10,424 nt of DNA, taken from Larix sibirica. Its lineage: Eukaryota > Streptophyta > Pinopsida > Pinales > Pinaceae. The stretch is from assembly GCA_004151065.3 (NCBI GenBank), contig NWUY0300014788.1, positions 1-10,424 on the forward strand. Direction: 5' to 3'. Within the stretch, counting starts at the first letter, position 1; each line of letters starts with the position of its first letter. The position numbers and the translations under genes are program-made. This document shows positions 1-9,199 of the stretch, in pieces. The notes beneath the pieces were generated by a model. That model saw only the letters and a list, made by a program, of their open reading frames with translations. It was not told where the DNA came from and made no database searches.

Positions 1-987
1 TTTATTAATGATTGATTGTGAGAAACTCATATGTAAAATAATTTTCCTTTTGCATTAATATATTGCCTCAAGTAGCTATTTGGTTGGGGCCATGGAGTGT
101 TTCCCTCTTTGAAGGTTTAAACTATGTAAAAACATCAATTTGTTGATCTAAGATCTATTTGTGTGAGCGAATTCTCAAGGTGCTCGGTTCTTCAAAATAT
201 CTTGTGTAGTTGAACAAAACAACTTCCCAAAAAGTTGTTTTGTTTAGCAAACATCACACTTTTTAAACAGAAAATGTCATTTTTATTCTAGAATTTTTTT
301 TCACGGAAAATTTCCCATTGTTTTTCGCATTTTCACATTCCTTTGAAATTTCCTTCTTTCAATTAGAGGAGAATAGTTCATCAATTTGTGTGTCCATGTT
401 TTACTTTGTTTTTCTTTGTAAAATCAGTTTTGCTTATGTGATTTGAGTTTATAATTATATGAAAATGCATATAGGTAAAATATTCATAAATGTAGCCATT
501 TTCTTGTGATGGTGAAGTTACAAACAGAATGATACTTGAGTTATCATTGGGTAAGTTGCTATTATACTTCCACTCTGATATTAATAATTAATGAATAGTT
601 GAATTGTTAAAAGTTAAACTACTACCTAACATTAACTATTCTAGTTGAAATTCCACTTTTACCATAACAATTAAATTTTCATAATAACATTTCATGAATA
701 TTTAAAAGTAAAATCTTGTAAATATTAAGCACTTTGGTCAACTTTAATATATCCATACTATGTCGAATAATTGCCTAATTTTAAACTCTGTGTGAATTTC
801 CATACATGAATTCCCAATATGACCAAGTCTTGCTACTATGGTGGAAATGCATATGGTGGTTATGAAGTGACTAACAAACAGTTACTAATAGAAGGTTTGC
901 AGTATATAGTGGTGAAGATCAATTTATAAAGAATAAATAAACCATGTCCAAGAGCAATGAGAATGCAGTTGTACGAGAACCCTTGAA
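1..987. other. AT-rich flank with no recognised gene
   Basis: This stretch is AT-rich, with stops in every frame and no reading frame of useful length. I see no tRNA, no rRNA and no recognisable transposon protein motif. It lies upstream of the gypsy remnant on the same strand, so it may be a decayed part of the same element (gag or LTR), but nothing in it proves that. The one clear structure is the perfect inverted repeat at 213-244, listed separately. Confidence 0.6.
213..244. repeat. Perfect 13-bp inverted repeat (hairpin)
   Basis: The arm AACAAAACAACTT at 213-225 is exactly complementary to AAGTTGTTTTGTT at 232-244, with a 6-base spacer CCCAAA. A transcript from either strand could fold into a tight AT-rich hairpin. 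No open reading frame or transposon boundary can be tied to it. The arms could be the ends of a very small foldback element or a chance palindrome. No flanking duplication is obvious. Confidence 0.7.
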
Positions 988-1680
988 GTGAATGGTAATG
1001 AGATTGTATCGGATGAGATCTATAACTCTAATATTGATTTATCACAAGATTTAAAGGGAAAGGTGGTGAAAATGAAGCTAGTCAAACACATTTTTGTTGA
1101 TGTTGATATGTTACAAGAATTTCCTCCTAGTATATATGAACATGGTATTATGTTAAATTGGTGCACTTATCAATTAAATGAGTATAATGATGATTGTTGT
1201 GAAGATCACGATACATGTTATCAATTCATGTATGGTTCGATTTTCAAGAATTTTCCATGTTATACTAGAAGCTCCCTAATTGTCATAAGTTGGATACACC
1301 TAAAACAAAGGACTTCGTATATTTTCTATTATCCCTAGAGGGTATAAGAGGGAATTGAAAAATATTCTTATAATCAATAATTTTTCTGAAATGGTACAAC
1401 AACATGAATATGTTTTTTGTGAAATGGTATAACATGAAAGTTCCCACCATGAATAAAATTTGTGTTACAAAGAATTCAACTAGTTCATATAAAGGCTTCA
1501 TGGAGGTCATTTTGGATTGGAAATACACATACATTTGGCCCAACCTTATATATGGTGACACAATTGAAGTTCCCCTTTTCCAATCATCTTTGCCGAAAGA
1601 GTCTAATGGAAAAGAGATTTAAGCTTATCTAGTTTCAAGAGGTGAAATTCATCCTATGATGGCATGAAGTGTGTGTTTCC
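988..1680 (+). pseudogene. Unassigned coding-like debris upstream of gypsy RNase H
   Basis: A 116-codon open stretch at 988-1338 and a 72-codon one at 1404-1622 lie on the same strand as the gypsy RNase H remnant that follows. Their position is where a Ty3/gypsy reverse transcriptase would be expected. I cannot find the diagnostic RT motifs (the YVDD-type box or the PFGL-type motif) in any plus-strand frame, so the assignment rests on position only. The peptides are rich in Ile, Asn, Tyr and Lys, as expected of AT-rich decayed sequence. They may instead be chance open frames. No function is claimed. Confidence 0.25.
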
Positions 1681-2033
1681 TAATCCTCAAGAAGTTAGAG
1701 AGGCTTAATCCAAATTTATCTCATCTTTTTAAGATGGATATAAATGCCTCTTACTATGAGATGGGTGTTTTTCTTAAACATCATGGCCATCCTATTACCA
1801 TATTTAATAATACAATATATAAATATTATAATTTTGACTAAGATATATGCATTATCATTTAATATGATTTCTAGTGGAAACATTATGTATTGAGTGATGA
1901 AATAATGGTACATTTTCATCACAAACCTCTTTAAATTTTGCAAACATAGAGAGAACCTGAAAATACAATCCATTTGAAATGGATTATGTTTCTATAACCA
2001 TTTCATGTAGTTATTAGGAATCAAAGAGGAGAT
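1681..2033 (+). pseudogene. Ty3/gypsy RNase H domain, 5' part, interrupted by the LINE
   Basis: Read in the frame that contains the ATG at 1734, this translates to a recognisable gypsy-type RNase H. In order: a PNLSHLFKMDINAS segment (family pattern PNL..PFE...DAS), GHPIT, WKHYVLSDE, VHFHHKPL (family TDHKPL), LQT, HLKW and FHVVIRNQRGD. The frame has no frameshift from about 1681 to 2033 but carries stops at 1839, 1860, 1872, 1932, 1947 and 1995. The first catalytic Asp has become Asn (NAS) and the TDH Asp has become His, so the enzyme would be dead even without the stops. The frame is cut at 2033 by the LINE and resumes at 9318. Galadriel/IFG7-like chromoviruses have similar RNase H motifs, but the clade is not settled. 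Confidence 0.8.
2019..2033. repeat. LINE target-site duplication, copy 1 (3' side of the LINE)
   Basis: The 15 bases AATCAAAGAGGAGAT occur here and again, identically, at 9303-9317. This copy is followed at once by a T run (2033-2039), which is the LINE's A tail read on its sense strand. The repeat starts on a codon boundary of the gypsy RNase H frame (N-Q-R-G-D). Confidence 0.93.
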
Positions 2034-2306
2034 TTTTTTGTGAGTAAGAGTAAGAACTATTTAATTACTGAACAAATGCTCTTTTCGAGCTGAGATGTTT
2101 CTCGAGTTCCCCACAGCCTGAAATGGCCCATCCATGCCCAACCTGCATAGAGATAAACATAATTCTCCCATCCCATTACAGACCATATCCCCAGAAATCC
2201 CTTTGCTTATCCATGGTATAACTACCCAAAGCAAAACATTATTTAGCATGACCATCCCAGAACAATGGCTTCGCAACAAAATGTAGTTTTTTCTTCCCAT
2301 TACATA
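2034..2306 (-). other. LINE 3' tail and short poly(A)
   Basis: This is the terminal part of the LINE downstream of the last coding-like stop (2307-2309). A 79-codon open stretch at 2061-2300 is in the same frame as the extension upstream but has no recognisable domain, so I treat it as probable 3' untranslated sequence. The sense strand ends in a run of seven A's (T2033-2039), which merges with the first base of the target-site duplication. No second A-rich block or simple tandem repeat is seen. Confidence 0.6.
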
Positions 2307-3604
2307 TCACCATCCATTCCTTACGTAATTCAGGCTTATATCCCTTCCCGCTTTCAGCACTTGATACATTGAGTTCCAAAACATACAAAAGCAGTCAAAA
2401 AGGTGCGACTGGCATACAAATATTCCTTAACCTTCTACCGAGGCCAGCTGCGCAGTGGAATCCTACATGATGTCCACGTCCTCTTGTATTAGAAGCCTGC
2501 AAACCTACCGAATTGTGACTTCCTCCTTCACAGCATCCTCCTGCTCATGCTCTATAATGGCTACGCCAGGTCCTCGTGCCCTAGGACAGTCCTCACCTGG
2601 TTGTTCGTAGGCAACTCCTCCTAAACTTTACTCCCCCCAAAGGGGAATTTTCCAGGTAGGCACACCTTCTACGTCTATGAGGTCATGAAGCACATACTCC
2701 TTCAGGTTTTTTAGGACCTGAATTACAACATCCCTGAAGCTTTCCCTTTATAACATTGTTTTTGCTAACGGATTCCTCATAATCCAGTATGGGATGAATC
2801 CCACCGGTGCTCCCTGCTCATCCATGTGATTCTGCATTTCTTCTTCCTCCATGGCAGAGATGCATTCATCCACATGAGGTGGGATTTACTTCATGTACCA
2901 CTACTCTTCCTCATTTTCCAAAACTTGTTTCCCCCTCCTACTTCTCCCACCCTGCCTACTCCTCATTCTCTTACGGGGTACCATTACAACCTCTCCTACA
3001 TACAGACTGGTGAGGTTGTACCTTAGAAGCAGAGCTTCAATTCTGTGATGTTCCTCATTCTTATACAGGTCATGCCTTGTTCGCATTCTTATAGCATCTC
3101 CTCCCTTTCTCGAATTCAGTGCAAGCACCATCGCATTCATTACTGGAATCAAACCAGGAATTAATGTTTCCAACTGGCTACCATTAGCAACCTCTCCACC
3201 ACCAATCTGCATGCTCCTTGGGTCCTCTTATCCTCTTAACCAGTCCTTCCACCATTGATAGCCCATAAATACCCGTCTAATACCTTCCAAGTTGTCCCTA
3301 CTTTCTAATTGTCCATGTGATGCTTCATCCCTCTCCTCGTACCTTCCCCTCCTTCACATGCTCGACCTTAATTCCTTCTACTACCAGTTGTATCTTTGTT
3401 TGCTACCACGTCTTCCTCCTCCCGTTCTCCATGCATCTTTTTTTCCCTTCCCACGCATCTAACCACTTCATGCACATGGGATGGGGTGCCACTCACATAC
3501 GAGGCTGCCATGTCTGAGGTTGCTAGTTCCTCACACTTGATTTTTAGCTCGTCTTCCTTTAGGTCTTCCCAATCAACTTCCTTAATGGATACTCCATTGT
3601 TGAC
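2307..3604 (-). pseudogene. Coding-like extension downstream of LINE RNase H
   Basis: After the RNase H domain the ORF2 frame runs on to a TAA at 3368-3370. One frame change later, a single frame from about 3345 down to 2307 reads like protein with nonsense codons at 3228, 2901, 2886, 2748, 2628, 2505, 2463 and 2427. That is 8 stops in about 345 codons, against roughly 16 expected by chance. Visible features are FMGYQWWKDWLRG, a basic patch (PRKRMRSRQGGRSRRGK, about 2925-2977), an acidic stretch with EEEEM, GFIPYWIMRNPL, KEYVLHDLIDVEGVPTW and FDCFCMFWNSMYQ. I recognise no domain. It may be an ORF2 C-terminal extension or a separate third ORF. That it is protein-coding is inferred. Confidence 0.55.
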
Positions 3605-3980
3605 ACCATGATTTGCAATTTTTTCAGCCAATTTATTTGATTTCCTTTTAACATGGTTAAAATCTATTGCGGGATCCCTTGTTAGTATTTCAGCTAAGTC
3701 ATCAAGTCTAGTTTCAAGTATCCAGTTCTTCCTTAACTTGGGTATGTTTGAGCTCGATTAAATATTTTCTGCCATTTGAATGATAATCTGAGAGTCCCCT
3801 TCAATGATGGTCAGTGTCCAGCAGTTCCTTATTAAGTAGTTTAGTCCTCCAATTCGGCCACATTATTCATGGCTTCCCCTATGTTCCTCCGCAGGAGACC
3901 CACTATGTCTCCTCCATGATTTCTGATAACTCCCTCGTATCCTGACATGCTTGAATTCCCTTTCGAGGCTCCGTTGAATT
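3605..3980 (-). pseudogene. LINE ORF2 RNase H domain
   Basis: The domain starts with KLKFNGASKGN (FNGAS codons within 3961-3980). Plant LINEs usually have FDGAS here, with Asp as the first catalytic residue. The Asn form is the one I associate with conifer copies, though it may be a mutation. It continues with GYEGVIRNHGGDIVG and NVAELE, which supplies the catalytic Glu. A frame change near 3850 is followed by LNYLIRNCWTLTIIEGDSQ, whose Asp codon is at 3794-3796, and then by a TAA at 3758-3760. The domain ends with DFNHVKRKSNKLAEKIANHGV, where the usual final Asp of the AD motif reads Glu. RNase H at the ORF2 C-terminus is typical of plant L1 elements, but here coding-like sequence continues beyond it. 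Confidence 0.9.
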
Positions 3981-4379
3981 TTAACTTCAGGTATCCTTCA
4001 AGTGGTGGTTTCCAAACCTTTTTGCTTTAGGTGTTCCTTGCTTTTATTCTCATTGAAGGAATGCTTTCTAGGATTCAATGAATATCCCAATCCTGCAATA
4101 TTCTCCTTTTATTGTTTCCCGCTTGCATATCCATCACTCCCCATTAGGACAATTTTAGAGTATCCTTCACATAAACCTTAACTCTTGTCCATATTTATTC
4201 ATCCTTTTTGCTCTTCCCTTCAAAAATGTGTTTGTTTCTTTCCTTCCAGATTTCCCACATCAAGAATATCGGGAACATGTCCCAAATCCAATTTAGAATT
4301 GGGTTTTTGAAAGGTTGTTCCTTCCAGTCGATTAATGTGTTCACAAGGTTTCCATTACATCGGCTTGTTCTTGGAAATT

Positions 4380-4600
4380 TTGCTTCCCCTTTATCCTAGA
4401 TTCCTACTACAAACTCGCAATTGTCAAGCAAGTGGTCTTCCCCTTCCCTATTGCAGATACAACACCATGCTAGTCCTATGAACCACCTCTTGACTAGATT
4501 CTTCCATGTTAATATTCTTCTCTAGATAATTAGCCATACGAATAATGTGACTTTTGGCCATAGATTATTTTTCCATAACCTTCCCCACTTTGGATATTGT
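4380..4600 (-). pseudogene. LINE ORF2 zf-RVT zinc-binding domain
   Basis: In one frame this reads LWPKVTLFVWLII, a TAG at 4522-4524, then RRILTWKNLVKR and the zinc motif CCICNREGEDHLLDNC (4417-4464). The Cys-x2-Cys, His and final Cys ligands are all present. The same frame runs on downstream through MFPIFLMWEIWKERNKHIF, the pattern usually found between zf-RVT and RNase H in plant LINEs. In such elements the domain lies between the RT and RNase H and is thought to help bind the template RNA. Confidence 0.9.
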
Positions 4601-4649
4601 TGAATTTGGTTATATCCTACATGTAGGATTGTGAATTCTTTGATATTGA

Positions 4650-5295
4650 ACAACCCTAAGGATGATAATCCCCACCTTAATTTGTCCATGTTTCTTGCAC
4701 TTTAATCTTCCTTTCCTGTATATTCGCCCATAAATCGTGAACATTTTCCTTAGGACTCCACCGTTTCTACGACTCTACCTCCCTCCATATTTGGAAGGAT
4801 CCATCTGGGTTCCTCATCTCCCACATGTCCTCAACATTAGTGAGATTGAGTCTTTCCAAGGTCCCCTGCAATATTGGAAGGCTTATTACCTCTGCCAAGC
4901 TTGGGAGTTATTCCCTAGAATCAATGAATAAATTTGTCGCTTTCCCATCACGAATTTCCCAAAAACTGTATTGTTTAATTAATTATTTGTTGTGTTGCAC
5001 CACTCTCCATATATATGATCCTTGTTTTTCTTCTGCATATATGATTAAATTCTCTTTATCCCAATCTTTTGCATATTTAGTATGCCACATATTCACCCAC
5101 GGTTCTATCTTATATGTGACCCAGCGCCACCATATTTTTGCACCTAGGATCTCGTTGCTCAACTCTGAATCTCTAAGCCCTAAGCCTCCCATCTTATTTG
5201 GGATACAGAATGTTTTCCATCCAACCAAAGCCCATTTCTTTTGTTATTATGATCCTCCCCATAGGAATGATCTCTGCAGATTTCTTATTTTTTTA
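4650..5295 (-). pseudogene. LINE ORF2 connection region between RT and zf-RVT
   Basis: Following IRNLQRSFLWGG and a double TAA, this reads KKWALVGWKTFCIPNKMGG, then GLRDSELSNEILGAKIWWRW and YSFWEIRDGKATNLFIDS. These are the conserved patterns (KWALV.W, GGLG.RD, WWRW, FW.IGDG.S) that follow the RT thumb in plant LINE ORF2. An 81-codon stretch, 5228-4983, is uninterrupted. Stops at 4981-4985 and about 4918, and a frame change near 4680, separate it from the zf-RVT frame. Confidence 0.88.
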
Positions 5296-6585
5296 TGACT
5301 GCTTTTGGTGCTTCCAGGACCGAAAAGAGATACAGGGGTAGCACTTGTAGGACTGACTGAACCAATGTTGACCTCCCTGGAAATTTAAGGGACCTCAAAT
5401 CCCAGTTGGATAGTTGTCTTTCATTTTTTCCAACAAGTCTTTCCACGAGAGTTTTTTAATCATTAAGTTCAAGAGTGGTGCTCCTAGGTATTTAGATGGG
5501 AAGACTCCTAACTTGAAACTTAATATTCTGAGTATATTTCTTTGAGTTACCCCCAGAGTGTTGAGAAAAAATACATGGTAATAATTTATCTTTGTTCTAT
5601 CCCATTGGCCATAAGGAAGTCTTAAAGTACCTACTTAAAAGCTTTGGCCTCTTGAATAGAGGATACTCCCATTAGCATTGTGTCATCCATGAATTGTTGG
5701 TGTGTTTGACCCTGCTCTTCTCCATGTAGGCGTGGGACTTTGATCAGATTGTCTCTCACTCTGGATTTTATGGAACTTCCTAGACCTTCTACCATTAGTA
5801 CAAATAAGAAGGGAGATAGAGGTTATCCCTGTCTGATTCTATGGGAAGACTCGAAGGTGGGATACGACATCCCGTTCACTAATATTGAGAAAAAAATTGA
5901 ATATGTAAGCTTCACGATCCATCTAATCCAATTTTCATGGAATCCATAGGCCAGCAGCATTATTTCCATGAACTACCAACTTAGTTTTTCATAGGCCTTT
6001 GAAATATCGATTTTAATTAAAATACCTGGGATTTTCTTCTCCTTTATAGAATGGATTGTTTCATGCATGAGGAGGACACCATCCAGAATATGTCTCCCTT
6101 CCATGAATCTTGCTTGTTCTGGGGATATTAGTAATGGCATCAAAGGTTTCAGTATGTTCACTATGACTTTTGATACGATCTTGAATATGACATTACATAG
6201 CGCCATGGGCATGACTTTTTTTTCCTGTTCCGCCCCACTTTACTTAGGAATCAGAGATAAAAAGGTCGAATTAAACACTTGCAACATGCCTCCAGTTCTC
6301 CTTGAATCCTCCACTATTTCCAAAACTTCATGCTTCAACATCTACCAAAAATATTGGAAAAAGTTGGTGGTAAAACCATCTGGTCCTAGTGCTTTACCAC
6401 CCTTTATTGTTTTAATTGCTTCCTCCAGTTCTTGCTTCTATATGGGTCTCATAAGAAGTTCATTGTGTTCCGGTGTGACCAAGTTAGGAATATGTTGTAC
6501 CACTTTTCCAATCGCAAGGCTTCTATCTAGTACTTGTTCTTCTAACAGATTCTTGAAGAAGGAAATCAGTTCCATTTATATTTCT
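5290..6585 (-). pseudogene. LINE ORF2 reverse transcriptase domain
   Basis: RNA-templated DNA polymerase of the LINE. A frame without frameshift from about 6585 to 5631 carries NLVTPEHNELL, GGKALGPDGF (GPDGF at 6372-6386), MALCNVIFKIVSKVI, LISPEQARFMEGRHILDGV, DISKAYE (first catalytic Asp codon at 6006-6008), IRQG-stop-PLSPFLF and the active-site box FMDDT (Asp-Asp codons at 5682-5687). Both active-site aspartates are kept. Stops lie at 6438, 6342, 6240, 5973, 5823 and 5631. Downstream, NTLGVTQRNILRILSF, SKYLGAPL and FPGRSTLVQSVLQ continue the fingers-palm-thumb order in other frames. The box is FADD or FVDD in relatives as I recall them, and FMDD here. Confidence 0.93.
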
Positions 6586-7039
6586 CCTCGTGTTCCACAA
6601 TACTTCCATCTTCCATTTTGAGGCGATTGATTATGTTAGCCTGTATGTATTGGATAGATGACTTATGCAAAAAACATGTATTTCGATCCCTTCTTTGAGC
6701 CAACGATTTCTTGATTTCTGTTTCCACAATGTTTCCTCTTAGAATTCTCTATTGTCCAATTGATCTAGGATTTCTTGTTCCTTTTTCTTCCTCCCCTCAT
6801 TGTATCCATTCTCTTGGATTTCCATGCAAGTTTTCTAACTTCATTTCCAACTTTATTTTTTCCGTGAATATATTTCTAAATGATTCCGTATTCCACTTCT
6901 TTACCTTATCTTTTATATGCTTCAGTTTTCGTTGGAATTTGTACATCAAGGATCCACTTGGCGGGACAAAATCCCTCCACCAGTGATGCACCTGCTCAGA
7001 GAAGTTGGGATGCAAGATCCATAACTATTCAAAGCGGAA

Positions 7040-7772
7040 TGGTCATCGGAGATGTTCTCCCACTTTTCCCCACTCAAGGCATATGGGCTAGTGATCTGAT
7101 CCTGATGTTTGTAGAACCACAACAGAAATGTCTCCCCCTCCTATCAATATTGATTCAAAAACTAAAAATCGGTCTAGTCTCGTTGCAATTTGTCTATCTC
7201 TCGTGTGCTTATTGTTCCAAGTAAACATATTGTTGGATGTACTGACATATACAATTTGTAACTGATCTATAACTTCCCCAAATATGGTATTCGTCCTATT
7301 AATTGTTCGTATTCCTCCCTTTTATCCTCTAGAGATTTAATTAATTTAAAATCACCTCCTATTATCCAATGTCTTTGCCCGAACCAAGTGCTCAATTTTT
7401 CCAATGAAGCTCGAAACCCTTCTTTTAACGCATCTTGTTATAGCCCATAAAATTAGAAATAATGCCTCTAACACAAGTTCCTATCACATGGAATTCAGCC
7501 GAGATAATATGCTTCGATGCTACAAAATTAGCCATACTCACTTCACAAGGTTTTCACCATATTGCCTGTCCTCCCTCTATTCTTGTTGCATCAATGGATA
7601 TTAGCTCGCTTCATCTCTATCTTTTTTGTCCAATTGCATTCAATTCATCTTTGGAACATTTTGATTCCTATACAATAATCAATGTTGGTCTTTCTCTTTC
7701 AATCTTTCTTTTGAGAATTCTTCTTTTCCTCACACTATTCAACCCTCTTACATTCCACGATACAATGTTAAT
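7040..7772 (-). pseudogene. LINE ORF2 AP-type endonuclease domain
   Basis: Target-nicking nuclease of the exonuclease-endonuclease-phosphatase fold. INIVSWNVRGL opens the domain (Asn codon 7752-7754). The QETK-type motif reads stop-ESK, with the catalytic Glu kept (codon 7665-7667) after a TAG at 7668. After frame changes near 7454 and 7314 come RHWIIGGDFK, TWNN, DRQIATRLDRFL and SGSDH followed by a TAG at 7088. In GDFN the Asp is kept but the Asn is Lys (codon 7345-7347), and that Asn is normally a catalytic residue. The terminal Asp-His pair of SDH is intact (7091-7096). Further stops lie at 7617, 7611, 7554, 7043 and 7025. Confidence 0.92.
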
Positions 7773-8378
7773 TTATAGAGATTTGGTGATGGATTTAAAG
7801 GCATCCTTAATGGTTGGGTATTGACCCGACACCGCCATATTTTCCACCGCATCTTTGATCCTCTGCCTGTTTGTTCTCTTTCCTTTTTTATCCCCTGCCA
7901 TTTTCTTATCATTGTATTTTAGGGTTTCTGAGATTAATCCTAATTTATTCGATGGGGGAGTCTTAAGAATCACCTATCTCAGTTGACGAACCTGTTTGGA
8001 TGTAATGTATCTCATTTCTAAGTTTTTGCAAGCATTCTCTATGCCTTCCAGAACCATATCCCCTAGTTCAAGATCTTTGGTTTCTTCTTGCTGCATTTAT
8101 GTGTCATCTTTCCCCTCTTGTTCTTTCAAATTCCTTTCTATTCCTCCCAGTTCCTTCTCTAGTTCATTCTTGTCTCCTTCAATTTCCTTTCCTTCTCCAA
8201 CCTGGATCAGGTCAATAACATGGTTCACCGCTTCGAACTTATTGGAAACCTGGGGTTTTTAATGAATCTTTGGACTTGTTCCTCTCCTTGCATGGTGTTT
8301 CCTATTATTTACCTTGGTAAATCCCTCTGCGTCCTTCTCCTCTTTATTCTTCGCTTGTGCTGGTGGTGAATTAAGGGG

Positions 8379-8420
8379 ACAATCCCTGAATAGGTGACCA
8401 TGTTCATGGAATCTTCTGCA
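8379..8420 (-). pseudogene. LINE ORF1 CCHC zinc knuckle with a lost cysteine
   Basis: The motif reads CRRFHEHGHLFRDC. The CCHC spacing Cys-x2-Cys-x4-His-x4-Cys is exact, but the second Cys is Phe (TTC where the family has TGC or TGT). This knuckle would bind nucleic acid together with DUF4283, and the loss should abolish zinc binding. Confidence 0.85.
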
Positions 8421-8589
8421 CCGAAAAGGTACATTTTCGTAATCTAGTGGTTGCTTCCATTTCCCGTCTTCCCATGACAAGTTTATTGCTTCTAGAAGAT
8501 CCTTCGACAGGTCCATGTAGACACAAATTCGCACATAAGAGGTATATTTCACCATTTTTGTCTGTTCAGAGGCTTTGACAAATGATCCT

Positions 8590-8966
8590 ATTGAATTTCC
8601 TAAATCCTCCAAAATATCCTCCCTCTAATATTATGCTAGTAGAGAATACAGGTGAATCCATATTGGCACTACTGTTAGGTCTTCTTTATCCAGGTTGAAG
8701 CACCCCTTCCATGGATGAAGGAATAATCATGCTAAGTTGAAGAAATAAGTACCTATGTCCATTACCATGTTCCTATCTTCCACATTGAGGAATATTATTG
8801 TGAAGAACCCTTTTTCTCCTAATTGCAGGTCATAGTTCCCTTTGGGTGTCCATGTCCCATTGATCCACCATGTTAACGCCTTCTCCACTGGGAAAATACC
8901 AACAAATTTTCCGATCGGGGCATGGTCTTTCATATGTTGGATAAGTTCTCTGAGTTCTTCAGATTT
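8590..8966 (-). pseudogene. LINE ORF1 DUF4283 domain
   Basis: The frame reads EELRELIQHM, APIGKFVGIFPVEKALTWW, YDLQLGEKGFFTIIF, NVEDRNMVMDIGTYFFN, LFLHPWKGCFN, EDLTVVPIWIHL and EDILEDLGNSIGSFVK. This matches the DUF4283 pattern found at the N-terminus of plant LINE gag-like proteins, where it is thought to bind nucleic acid. Stops at 8727 (TGA), 8631 (TAA) and 8625 (TAG) break it. In the family these positions are usually Gly, Glu and Trp. The close match to conifer-type sequences is the main reason for suggesting a gymnosperm source. Confidence 0.9.
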
Positions 8967-9199
8967 GATTTACACATATGGTATTGTATTTGTATTGGGC
9001 ACGCATTGCCCTGGCCTCCTATTTTCCAGCTTGTTTTTATGTTCAATTCCTACCCTGCTCGTTCCTTATCCTCCCATGCCCAGGGAGGTATCCATCTCTT
9101 CCTCAATCTAAACTCCCTTCCCTTTTGTGGCTTGGGAATGGTTCGATCCCCCCCGTCGGCGTATCCATGGCACCTTCTCAGCGTCGTCATCCCTTGCAT

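Larger units (their letters stand above)
3605..7772 (-). pseudogene. LINE ORF2 (endonuclease-RT-zf-RVT-RNase H), broken
   Basis: ORF2 would encode the polyprotein that nicks the target, primes reverse transcription there and removes the RNA strand. Domains in order are AP-type endonuclease (7772-7040), a linker with coiled-coil-like charged sequence (7030-6590), reverse transcriptase (6585-5290), a connection region (5295-4650), zf-RVT (4600-4380) and RNase H (3980-3605). Frame changes occur near 7454, 7314, 6580, 5560, 5410, 5295, 4680 and 3850, and there are many stops. The RT core runs about 315 codons without a frameshift. ORF2 begins in the same frame as ORF1, straight after the ORF1 stop at 7773-7775. 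The codon at the expected start is ATT, so an original ATG seems lost. The extra sequence downstream is listed separately. Confidence 0.94.
7773..9199 (-). pseudogene. LINE ORF1 (DUF4283 plus CCHC zinc knuckle), broken
   Basis: ORF1 encodes the RNA-binding, gag-like protein that packages the LINE transcript. From an ATG at 9197-9199 a basic N-terminal segment (KPQKGREFRLRKRWIPPW) runs 49 codons to a TAG at 9050. After one frame change near 8990 a single frame reaches the terminal TAA at 7773-7775. It contains DUF4283, the zinc knuckle, a charged Glu/Lys-rich stretch and a basic C-terminus (MAGDKKGKRTNRQRIKDAV). In that frame there are six nonsense codons (8727, 8631, 8625, 8259, 8097, 7974) and no frameshift. 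The exact start is uncertain; an ATG at 9166-9168 in another frame is an alternative. Confidence 0.92.

Noticed and set aside
60-200. Resemblance to the end of a copia-type LTR
   Set aside because: There is a faint likeness to LTR leader sequence around 90-190, but no primer-binding site, no paired LTR and no protein support.
1716-1973. 85-codon minus-strand open frame
   Set aside because: It is antisense to the gypsy RNase H, whose family motifs read on the plus strand.
4825-5298. 157-codon plus-strand open frame
   Set aside because: It lies antisense to the LINE ORF2 connection region, which has clear conserved motifs on the minus strand. The plus-strand peptide has no recognisable domain.
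6067-6621. 184-codon plus-strand open frame, the longest in the window
   Set aside because: It is antisense to the LINE reverse transcriptase (GPDGF, LISPEQ and DISKAYE are on the minus strand). The serine- and cysteine-rich peptide is a shadow.
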